A stretch of DNA of 64,000 bases from Bacillota bacterium (lineage in GTDB: Bacteria; Bacillota; Clostridia; Oscillospirales; Ruminococcaceae): NCBI GenBank assembly GCA_023460535.1, contig JAEWPV010000007.1:124001-188000 (forward strand). The letters run 5' to 3'. The notes beneath the pieces are model-generated. The model did no database searches. It worked only from the letters and a program-made list of their open reading frames with translations, and was not told the DNA's origin. Positions 23,485-30,555 of this stretch are shown here, piece after piece. The position numbers were made by a program, and so were the translations under genes. Each line of letters starts with the position of its first letter. The stretch's first letter is position 1.

Positions 23485-24306
23485 CTACTTGCGGCTGAGG
23501 GTTCGTATACCTGACCCAAGTCTTTTCGCGATGAGTACCACCACCAAAACAAAAACGGAAATTAACGCGGTAAACCCACCGGGTGCCACATTGAGATAGT
23601 ACGAAATAAACAGCCCAAGCATAATATCCGTTACGCTAAACACAATAGAAAAGATGAGCGTAAGCTTAAACCCCTTGCCCAGCTGCAGTGCAGTGGCAAC
23701 CGGAAGGGCAATCATCGAGCTAAGCACCAGCACCCCGACAATTCGGATGGACACCGCGATGGCGCAGGCTACCAGAATAGAAAATACATAATTGATTAAC
23801 CGCACCTTAACCCCGACAACCCTTGCCGCCTCTTCATCGTACGCAATATAAATCATTTGATGGTACAAAACGATTAGGGTTATAACAGAGACAGCGCTAA
23901 GAATTAAAACCATAATCATATCAAACCGCGTTACGGTTAAAATGCTGCCGAACAAAAACGACTCCGCATCCGCGTGCAATCTACCCGAACTGATGATGGT
24001 AATTGCGGTGCCTACGCTTAACGAAAGCACAATGGTAAGAATGAGATCGGTATATTTCTTAAAATAGCTGCGCAAAAACTCAATTAACGCGCCGCAGATG
24101 GAGGTGAATACAAATGCGCCAAGAATGGGATTGTGGCCGGTTGCAAGCCCAATTGTTACCCCCGCAAGCGAAGCGTGGGCGAGCGTGTCCCCTATCATAG
24201 AATAACGGCGCAGCACTAAAAATATACCGATGCACGGGCATAAAATTGAAATAAATACCGACACAAAAAGGGCGTTTTGCATAAACGTATAGCTCAGCAT
24301 GTTCAT
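23485..24306 (-). CDS. znuB: Zinc/manganese ABC transporter permease (ZnuB-like)
   Basis: The 273-residue membrane protein has eight or nine hydrophobic helices and the ABC-3 family features LVLRRYSMIGDTLAHASLAGVTIG near residue 35 and GVLVLSSMIALPVATA near 205. It forms the channel for a divalent metal, with the ATPase upstream. Its ATG overlaps the ATPase stop and follows GGGGGGG. The His-rich binding protein and shared palindromes next door favour zinc. Confidence 0.88.
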   Translation of the reverse strand: MNMLSYTFMQNALFVSVFISILCPCIGIFLVLRRYSMIGDTLAHASLAGVTIGLATGHNPILGAFVFTSICGALIEFLRSYFKKYTDLILTIVLSLSVGTAITIISSGRLHADAESFLFGSILTVTRFDMIMVLILSAVSVITLIVLYHQMIYIAYDEEAARVVGVKVRLINYVFSILVACAIAVSIRIVGVLVLSSMIALPVATALQLGKGFKLTLIFSIVFSVTDIMLGLFISYYLNVAPGGFTALISVFVLVVVLIAKRLGSGIRTLSRK

Positions 24307-24971
24307 TATCCCCCCCTCTTATTGTTTAGGAACTCATCCGAGTATTGTGTGGGAGAGCACAGGTGCCCACGGCCTTCAATCAGGTGATATATCATAGTGG
24401 AGTTTGATACGGCGGCGTCAAGATTGTGCTCCACCGATACAATGGTAATACCCTGTTGCTTGTTTAGGCCTTTTAAGAAGCCATAGATTTCTTTTTGACT
24501 ATTGACATCAACACCCGTAGACGGCTCGTCGAGCACCAATAGGTCGGGATTGCCCATCAAAGCCCTTGCAATCAAAATCTTCTGTGTCTGACCACCTGAG
24601 AGAGTGCCCATCAATGCACCTTTAAAGCCCGTCATTCCCACCTGTTCAAGATGCTCTGTAATCACATGCTTATCCTTAATCTTTAATAGCCTGCGGTAGG
24701 AATCCAACGCCTCGTAAACGGTAATCGGAAACTGGGAGTTGGAAAAGTCGTTTTTTTGCGGCACGTATCCGACACGTTTTGCCAAACACTCGATACTACC
24801 ACCCGTCGGTTTGATAAAGCCCAAAATCAGCCGCATCAGCGTGCTTTTTCCGCAGCCGTTTTCACCCACCACCGAAATATACTCCCCGTCGCCAACGGCA
24901 AGATTCACTCCATCAAGCACATATGGCGACGCGCCGGTGTACGAAAAAAACAGGTTTTCTGCCCGAATCAA
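24306..24971 (-). CDS. znuC: Zinc/manganese ABC transporter ATP-binding protein (ZnuC-like)
   Basis: The 221-residue ATPase has Walker A GENGCGKS (near 35), signature LSGGQ (GTLSGGQTQK) and Walker B LLVLDEPSTGVD, as in the metal ABC-3 class. I use the TTG at 24971, which has TGAGGTG at good spacing, over the GTG at 24980 that overlaps this site. It is divergent from znuA; the two operons share the palindromes at 25012 and 25069. Confidence 0.88.
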   Translation of the reverse strand: MIRAENLFFSYTGASPYVLDGVNLAVGDGEYISVVGENGCGKSTLMRLILGFIKPTGGSIECLAKRVGYVPQKNDFSNSQFPITVYEALDSYRRLLKIKDKHVITEHLEQVGMTGFKGALMGTLSGGQTQKILIARALMGNPDLLVLDEPSTGVDVNSQKEIYGFLKGLNKQQGITIVSVEHNLDAAVSNSTMIYHLIEGRGHLCSPTQYSDEFLNNKRGG

Positions 24972-25011
24972 TAAAAGCACCTCATTATTACAAAATATTA
25001 CACAATCTTAT

Positions 25012-25032
25012 TGCAAATGCATCTCATTTGCA
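25012..25032. promoter_or_regulatory. 21-bp palindromic operator 1, metal transporter
   Basis: TGCAAATG, 5-bp spacer, CATTTGCA: a perfect 8-5-8 palindrome directly upstream of the -35 box of znuA and in the leader region of znuCB. The same arms recur at 25069. A Zur/Fur- or MarR-type zinc repressor is the natural candidate. Confidence 0.65.
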
Positions 25033-25033
25033 C

Positions 25034-25062
25034 TTGACAAACTATAATTTGCCCGTTATCAT
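25034..25062 (+). promoter_or_regulatory. Promoter of znuA
   Basis: TTGACA (25034-25039), 17-bp spacer, TATCAT (25057-25062). Both palindromes abut it, one on each side. Confidence 0.6.
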
Positions 25063-25068
25063 TATAAA

Positions 25069-25089
25069 TGCAAATGGGTTGCATTTGCA
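25069..25089. promoter_or_regulatory. 21-bp palindromic operator 2, metal transporter
   Basis: TGCAAATG, 5-bp spacer, CATTTGCA, just downstream of the znuA -10 box, 57 bp centre-to-centre from the first copy. Occupation would block transcription start of znuA. Confidence 0.65.
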
Positions 25090-25114
25090 AGCATGAATTT
25101 GGAGGGAAGACATA

Positions 25115-26155
25115 ATGTTAAAAAGATGGATCGCATTGTTAATGTGTTTGGTTGCCGCCTTGAGTTTTTCTGCCTGCAGCAGCACCGCACCGCAAGTAAA
25201 CAGCCCGGAGGCTAATGCAGGTCAGTCAAATGCTCAGAATGCGGAAAAGATACAAATCTCAGTAACATTTAATGCGGTGAAGGAGTTTGCCGAAGCGGTG
25301 GGTAAGGACAAGGTAATTGTCTCTACCATCGTCCCCGATGGCTCTAAGGCACACGGTTTTGAACCAAAGGCACAGGACCTTGTAAGCTTAAATGACGCGC
25401 AGATTTTTGTTTACAATGGTCTCGGCATGGATGCCTGGGCGGAGCAGGCCATACAAGCAGCGAATAACCAGGCGTTAATCGTCGTAAATGCCTCTGAGGG
25501 CGCCGACGTAATCACGAGAGATACCGCCTCAACTGACCACGATGAAGACGAAGATGCGCATGATGAAGATGAACACGAGCACGAAGAGGACGCCGATCAC
25601 GAAGACGAGCATGAAGAAAACGAGCATGCGGGGCATTCGCACGGTCAATACGACCCCCATCTATGGCTCGGTTTAAAAGGCGCACAAACCTCCGCTATCA
25701 ACATTAAGAATGCTTTAATTCAAGCAGACCCCGACAACAAGGATTTTTACCAGCAAAACTGCGACAGCTTTGTTGCTGAATTAGAAGCTCTATATACAGA
25801 ATATAAGGGTAAATTCGATTCCCTGCAAAACAAGAATTTTGTAACCGGTCACGCCGCATTCGGATACCTTTGCCGTGATTTCGGCTTAGAGCAAAACAGC
25901 GTAAGGGATATCTTTGCAGAAGGCGAACCCTCCGCACAGCAATTGGCTGAGCTTGTGGAATATTGCAGAACAAACAAGGTTACCACCATTTTTGCTGAGG
26001 AGATGGCAAGCCCCGCCGTTTCTCAGACGCTGGCAAGCGAGGTTGGCGCAAAGGTCGAGACCATTTATACCATTGAAACCAATGAAAATGGCAAAACCTA
26101 TCTGGAGCGCATGGCCCAAAACCTTGCAAAGATTTACGAAAGCCTGGCGAATTAG
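25115..26155 (+). CDS. znuA: Zinc ABC transporter substrate-binding lipoprotein (ZnuA-like)
   Basis: The 346-residue lipoprotein (lipobox SFSAC) belongs to the cluster A-I metal-binding proteins: residues near 75 KAHGFEPKAQDL, FVYNGLGMDAW, then a long His/Asp/Glu-rich loop (about residues 140-175) and DPHLWLGLKGA. The acidic-His loop is the hallmark of zinc-specific ZnuA and argues against manganese. TGHAAFGYL and AEEMASP supply further ligands. Ribosome binding site GGAGGG before the ATG at 25115. It is divergent from znuCB. Confidence 0.9.
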   Translation: MLKRWIALLMCLVAALSFSACSSTAPQVNSPEANAGQSNAQNAEKIQISVTFNAVKEFAEAVGKDKVIVSTIVPDGSKAHGFEPKAQDLVSLNDAQIFVYNGLGMDAWAEQAIQAANNQALIVVNASEGADVITRDTASTDHDEDEDAHDEDEHEHEEDADHEDEHEENEHAGHSHGQYDPHLWLGLKGAQTSAINIKNALIQADPDNKDFYQQNCDSFVAELEALYTEYKGKFDSLQNKNFVTGHAAFGYLCRDFGLEQNSVRDIFAEGEPSAQQLAELVEYCRTNKVTTIFAEEMASPAVSQTLASEVGAKVETIYTIETNENGKTYLERMAQNLAKIYESLAN

Positions 26156-26171
26156 GGTAAGGGATGATTAT

Positions 26172-26210
26172 AAAAGGGCACTTTCACTCGCGTGAAAAAG
26201 TGCCCTTTTT
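26172..26210 (+). terminator. Intrinsic terminator after znuA
   Basis: AAAAGGGCACTTT pairs with AAAGTGCCCTTTTT around an ACTCGCGTGA loop; clear T run. Confidence 0.85.
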
Positions 26211-26310
26211 GCATCGTAGTTTGCCACTTGATTATGCCACCATATTTGCTCCCAGGTACATCTTTACCTATACCAAATTGGCTATATGTTAATTGTACTG
26301 ATTATCACTG

Positions 26311-27147
26311 TTAGTATATCAGCTCTGACATTGTTACAACCTGTACCTGTTCTCTTTTTTCATACAGGTACCCGGCAATATCCATTAACATCTGCTCTTG
26401 TACCTGCATCTGTGTTTGTTCGGTAACCGGTTCAATTTTATGAAGCACAAGTATTAGGGTTCCCTTGCTTTCAATCTGCTGGTCGATACGCTCTACAACG
26501 TGATTTAAACGGGTATCGCTTAACAGGCTTACCACATCTACGTTTTCTTTGGTTTGCTTTGTCTGCTCAATCCACAAACTTTTCAGGCTGCGTGCTGCAA
26601 GAAACCTTTCCCTTGCTAATATGTCATATGTCTTTTCTGAGAACCTGCCCTGTGGAAAAACCACAATATCGGCACCGCGTATAAAAAGATGCGCAATCAA
26701 CCAGTCTTTTGCTTTAACAAGTTCATCGGCTTGCTCTGTTTCGGTTAATGTCTGTAAACTTTTATGACTGTAGGTATGATTTAACGTATCCCATCCCGCC
26801 ATGTACATCTCTGCCAATTGGTCATAGGTTACATAACCGTGTGTGCCTACTGCGGCGGGGATAACCGCAATGCACCCTTTAAATCCGTAACTGTTCAGAA
26901 TGCGATACCCGCTGGTGTACTGCGTCTGCCAACCGTCATCCATTACAAACACAACCTTGGGGTTGTCCCTTATCGGCTGCTCCTTCGCGGTAAGCGGAAC
27001 AGCACTCTGATAGGTGAGCAGATTGATGCGGGTAACCAGAGTATTGGACGCGCCGTACGTTCTTCTTACAACCACCGGGGACGCAAGCAGGCAAAACACC
27101 AAAGCTGCCGCCAACACCGAGTACAGCTTAACCAACGGCTTTTCCAT
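26311..27147 (-). CDS. Membrane-anchored polysaccharide deacetylase
   Basis: The 278-residue protein has one N-terminal membrane helix and a NodB/CE4-type domain. Visible elements are VVFVMDDGWQTQ (metal Asp pair, near residue 72), CIAVIPAAVG, and NHTYSHKSLQ (His ligands, H-x3-H) and a late LILVLHKI. It would remove N-acetyl groups from a surface polysaccharide outside the membrane, like PgaB/IcaB. The ATG at 27147 follows GGAGG and overlaps the end of the glycosyltransferase gene by 20 bp, so the two are coupled. Confidence 0.82.
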   Translation of the reverse strand: MEKPLVKLYSVLAAALVFCLLASPVVVRRTYGASNTLVTRINLLTYQSAVPLTAKEQPIRDNPKVVFVMDDGWQTQYTSGYRILNSYGFKGCIAVIPAAVGTHGYVTYDQLAEMYMAGWDTLNHTYSHKSLQTLTETEQADELVKAKDWLIAHLFIRGADIVVFPQGRFSEKTYDILARERFLAARSLKSLWIEQTKQTKENVDVVSLLSDTRLNHVVERIDQQIESKGTLILVLHKIEPVTEQTQMQVQEQMLMDIAGYLYEKREQVQVVTMSELIY

Positions 27148-28495
27148 GGTATCCTCCGTTATAATCAATAGCAAGGTATTCCCGTTTTACACGCGCCACC
27201 TTGTTCCAATTGTGGTTGCCACTCTGATTCCAGTAATATTGAATGGTTCCAAGCAAATACATTGCAAGGCTAAAATATCGAAACACGAAAATATCTAAAA
27301 GCAAAGATACCAACGCGCGGCGAAGTACCCCTTTGGGGTATGGGGAATATTTACCGGACATAAAGATAGCTCCCAGAGTATATAAGAGATAGAATACAAG
27401 GCAGGATACATAATAAAAAAGAAACACAACCAGCGCGTTGGGGTCATGAAATGCCAATGCGCCCGCAAACAAATAGCTGAATACGGTAAATATACACGAG
27501 CAAACACCGACCGCCAATGCTTCCACAAAAAAGTGAAAGCTCATACTGCACCGAAAAAAGGTGGTAAGCAAAAATTTACGATGATAGTGTGCGCAGTCAA
27601 TAAACCCTTTTTGCCAACGCAGCCGCTGTTTCATAAGATCCTTAACCCCCTCGGGGCACTGGGTGAAGCATAGTGCCTCGGGTAAATACTGTATTTGTTG
27701 CCTTGTGCGGTGTATTAATTGCTGGATACGCATTGTTATGTCGATATCTTCCCCTAGAGTCTTGCGAAATCCACCTACAGCAAGCAAGATATCCTTGCGG
27801 AAAACCCCAAATGCTCCCGAAATGATTGCGGTGGCGTTTTGCTTGGCTAGTGAGAATTTATAGATGTAAAAACCTTTTAGGTACTCCAGTAGTTGCAAAG
27901 AGATTAGTGCAGTTTTAAGGCGACCAAGTGAGCCGCTTTGATAATCGGAACCGTATGCCTGCATAATATGAATGGAGCCTCCTGCGGCAACGAGATTCTT
28001 GTCCTCAAATGCGCGGTTCATATGGCTCAGCGCGTCGCGTTCCAACACACTGTCCGCATCAAGTGTTACAATATACCTCGATTTCGCAAGAAGGATCCCG
28101 GTATTGAGCGCCGCGCTTTTTCCGCCATTGCTCCGGTCCACTACGCGAATACGAGGATTGGTCTTTGAACGATATATGGCTGTTACGTCCCCGGGGCACC
28201 CGGAAGGACGCTGGTATTTTGATAAATCAAGCAGGTCGGCCAGTGTTTGCAGGGTGTTATCGGTTGAACCGTCGTTAATATATATCGCTTCGTAGTTCTG
28301 ATAGTTCAACGCCTGAAGCCCTCTTAAAGAAATCGCGACAGTGTCCTCCTCATTGTAGCACGGTATTAACAGGCAAAATCGCTTTTGGGCACGTGGAGTT
28401 TGCGTTATTACCCTGCGCCTTGAGATCAGAGCGTTTATCAGGTGAAAGATGGGAAGCACCGTGCTAAGAAAGATTAAGAGCTCAATAACAATCAT
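27128..28495 (-). CDS. Processive family 2 glycosyltransferase (PgaC/IcaA-like)
   Basis: The 455-residue membrane enzyme has one N-terminal helix, a GT-A domain and three or four C-terminal helices. Catalytic motifs are LIPCYNEE (near 45), INDGSTD, LDADS (DxD), GEDIDIT (ED) and QRLRW (QxxRW), the set that marks processive beta-glycan synthases such as poly-GlcNAc or cellulose/curdlan synthase. The ATG at 28495 follows AAAAAGGAG. Between GH16 upstream and a deacetylase downstream, a deacetylated amino-sugar polymer is the best guess. Confidence 0.85.
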   Translation of the reverse strand: MIVIELLIFLSTVLPIFHLINALISRRRVITQTPRAQKRFCLLIPCYNEEDTVAISLRGLQALNYQNYEAIYINDGSTDNTLQTLADLLDLSKYQRPSGCPGDVTAIYRSKTNPRIRVVDRSNGGKSAALNTGILLAKSRYIVTLDADSVLERDALSHMNRAFEDKNLVAAGGSIHIMQAYGSDYQSGSLGRLKTALISLQLLEYLKGFYIYKFSLAKQNATAIISGAFGVFRKDILLAVGGFRKTLGEDIDITMRIQQLIHRTRQQIQYLPEALCFTQCPEGVKDLMKQRLRWQKGFIDCAHYHRKFLLTTFFRCSMSFHFFVEALAVGVCSCIFTVFSYLFAGALAFHDPNALVVFLFYYVSCLVFYLLYTLGAIFMSGKYSPYPKGVLRRALVSLLLDIFVFRYFSLAMYLLGTIQYYWNQSGNHNWNKVARVKREYLAIDYNGGYHGKAVG

Positions 28496-28616
28496 ACGTC
28501 TTCTCCTTTTTACAAAGAGTGGAGTTTGCACGTTTTTTTTACGGCAACGTACAGCAGCCTGCCGCCCCAAAAAGGGCATGCGAGCGGTAGATTACCCGGT
28601 AATGAAGCAGTAGGTG

Positions 28617-29522
28617 TTATGGCGAGGCTGCCGCATACACCCGCACGTAATCCACCTCCATTACAGCAGGGAATACCGTATTGATGTCCGGTTCACCCGG
28701 CCATACACCACCTACCGCAAGTGAAAAGATTAAATACATCTCTTCATCTGGAATACCAATCGTCGTGGTATGATAGCACTTATCATCCACATACCACTTA
28801 AGGCATTGTTTATCCCACTCAACAGCATAAACATGAAATTTCATCGGAGAATCGATTACAATCTGACCGTATGTTTTTGCCGGTATCGTATCTAAGTTAT
28901 AGTGATTCACTCCATAAATAATATTCGGTTCGCTTCCAATCATCTCCAGAATATCAATTTCTGTCTTGCCGCTGTAGGGCAGCATCCAAAATGCGGGGAA
29001 AATTCCTTTGCCGACAGGCAAACGCACGCATGCCTCAATTCTTCCATGCGCTACGGTCAATTTGTCCTTTGTCTGCACCATAGCCGAGGTGTACTTCTTA
29101 CCGTCCCGTTCCTCCTTGTCCGCTTTTAGTACAAGATGTCCGTTTTCAATGTACGAATTGTCAGCTGTATAATACTGCAGCTCATTGTTGTAGTTGTTTT
29201 TTCGCGTGACCTCGCTCCAATACTCCATGTTCAGTCCTTCGGCATCAAACTCGTCCGACCAAACCAGCTTCCAATCGGGTTTGTCTGCATTAGCTAAGGA
29301 CGAAGTGGTTGCATCAACCAAAGACTCCATTGCTTGAGGGACTGCTTCGCGCTGTCGCTGCACCGTTTTGTTTAACACCGTTTGCACATTTTCGGTTTCG
29401 CCCGTTGCGTCCTCTTCATAATCGGGCGCTACGGCACTGCTGTTTGGTGTAAGCTCTAAGATATACACAGCAAACACCGCCGTAACAATAAGCCCTATAA
29501 GAATTACAAATATTCTTTTCAT
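28617..29522 (-). CDS. Membrane-anchored GH16 beta-glucanase-like enzyme
   Basis: The 301-residue protein has an N-terminal membrane anchor (residues 4-24), a low-complexity stalk and a GH16 domain from about 85. The catalytic motif EIDILEMIG gives nucleophile and acid/base glutamates. WKLVWSDEFD and AFWMLPYSG are typical of laminarinase/lichenase-type members. It would cut beta-1,3(1,4)-glucan at the cell surface. As first gene of the GH16-GT2-deacetylase operon it may trim or release the polymer made by the GT2 enzyme. Confidence 0.85.
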   Translation of the reverse strand: MKRIFVILIGLIVTAVFAVYILELTPNSSAVAPDYEEDATGETENVQTVLNKTVQRQREAVPQAMESLVDATTSSLANADKPDWKLVWSDEFDAEGLNMEYWSEVTRKNNYNNELQYYTADNSYIENGHLVLKADKEERDGKKYTSAMVQTKDKLTVAHGRIEACVRLPVGKGIFPAFWMLPYSGKTEIDILEMIGSEPNIIYGVNHYNLDTIPAKTYGQIVIDSPMKFHVYAVEWDKQCLKWYVDDKCYHTTTIGIPDEEMYLIFSLAVGGVWPGEPDINTVFPAVMEVDYVRVYAAASP

Positions 29523-29712
29523 ATGCTTTCACTACTCCGTCTGTTTCATCTTTTCCATCGGCGAACCGCCCGTTTATCGGCATTTCTGCGCACAAGTAGA
29601 AGCTCAAAAGATGTATATGTACATGCAGTCGGAATTATGAAAGATTTACCAGTACGATTATGCCCTCCTAGAAAACGCTTATTCAAAAACAAGTCAAGTC
29701 GCAAGCGGCGTC

Positions 29713-29741
29713 TTGACAATAAAATTATTATGGCATATAAT
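29713..29741 (+). promoter_or_regulatory. Consensus promoter of the tRNA gene
   Basis: TTGACA, 17-bp spacer, TATAAT: a perfect sigma-A promoter, 61 bp before tRNA-Pro. The rest of 29523-29712 shows nothing I can name. Confidence 0.75.
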
Positions 29742-29802
29742 AATTCAGCGACATGTTTTGGCTCCGCCGATTGACGGGCGAAGATATGCTCAATTACACC
29801 GT

Positions 29803-29878
29803 CGGGGTGTAGCGCAGATGGTAGCGTGCTTGGTTCGGGACCAAGAGGCCGCGGGTTCAAGTCCCGCCACTCCGACCA
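29803..29878 (+). tRNA. tRNA-Pro (anticodon CGG)
   Basis: The acceptor arm CGGGGTG pairs with CACTCCG, followed by ACCA encoded in the gene. The anticodon arm is CTTGG-TTCGGGA-CCAAG, anticodon CGG at 29836-29838, reading CCG. The T arm has GCGGGTTCAAGTCCCGC. A perfect promoter and terminator flank it, so it is a single-gene unit. Confidence 0.95.
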
Positions 29879-29921
29879 AAAAGACATCGCTTTCCCCAAA
29901 AGGAAAGCGATGTCTTTTTTT
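29879..29921 (+). terminator. Intrinsic terminator of the tRNA gene
   Basis: AAAAAGACATCGCTTTCC pairs with GGAAAGCGATGTCTTTTT around CCAAAA, with a T run. Confidence 0.9.
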
Positions 29922-30026
29922 CATACACAGCACGCAACTATGATATAATTGTCTTAGCCTTCTTCAATCCTGTTTGTGTTTGCTCAAAACGAAGTCATAC
30001 TCCATTCCTTCAGGAGGTGGGTATTT

Positions 30027-30485
30027 ATGAAACTAAGTTATCGACGCGCCGTAAAAGATGACGCAGATTTGCTAATTGATTTATACAATCAATCGTTCTA
30101 TACGGACTATATTAAGTACGGTGAGTGCCCTGCTTATGGGAAAACAACCGCGCAAATGCGGCAATCAATTGAGCTGTACCCAAAAGACATTATTCTATGC
30201 GATGGTATTGCAATCGGTGTGATTTCCGTCATGCATAAAGGAAGCGGATCGTATTTTCTGGGTTGCCTGTGTGTTATTCCAGCGTATCAGAATAAAGGGA
30301 TTGGTAGTCGGGCGGTTGCGTATTTTTTGCAACATCATCGGGACTGGAAAGAGCTTTCGCTGGTTACCCCTGCAGACAAAGACGCGAACATCTATTTTTA
30401 CACCCAGAAATGCGGTTTTGAAATTGTGGGCACCGAGATGGACGGAAACGTACGGGTTGTGCGGTTGGCCATGAGACGTCTGTAA
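30027..30485 (+). CDS. GNAT family N-acetyltransferase
   Basis: The 152-residue protein has the GNAT fold: RRAVKDDADLLIDLYNQ at the start, strand 4 YFLGCLCVIPAYQNKGIGSRAV with the acetyl-CoA loop QNKGIG (Q/RxxGxG/A) near residue 95, and a late YFYTQKCGFEIVGTE. The acceptor cannot be told from sequence. The ATG at 30027 follows AGGAGG. It is a single gene between two terminators. Confidence 0.85.
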   Translation: MKLSYRRAVKDDADLLIDLYNQSFYTDYIKYGECPAYGKTTAQMRQSIELYPKDIILCDGIAIGVISVMHKGSGSYFLGCLCVIPAYQNKGIGSRAVAYFLQHHRDWKELSLVTPADKDANIYFYTQKCGFEIVGTEMDGNVRVVRLAMRRL

Positions 30486-30511
30486 TTTGCTTGCCTTAGC
30501 AAAAAACAATA

Positions 30512-30544
30512 GGGGCTGTAGCAAAACTAGTATGCTACAGCCCC
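30512..30544. terminator. Bidirectional terminator between GNAT and GH3 genes
   Basis: GGGGCTGTAGCA and TGCTACAGCCCC pair; T-rich sequence on both outer sides. Confidence 0.8.
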
Positions 30545-30555
30545 TTATTCTGTTT

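Noticed and set aside
29546..29943. Protein-coding frames across the tRNA region on both strands
   Set aside because: They run through the tRNA, its promoter and terminator and have no supported start.
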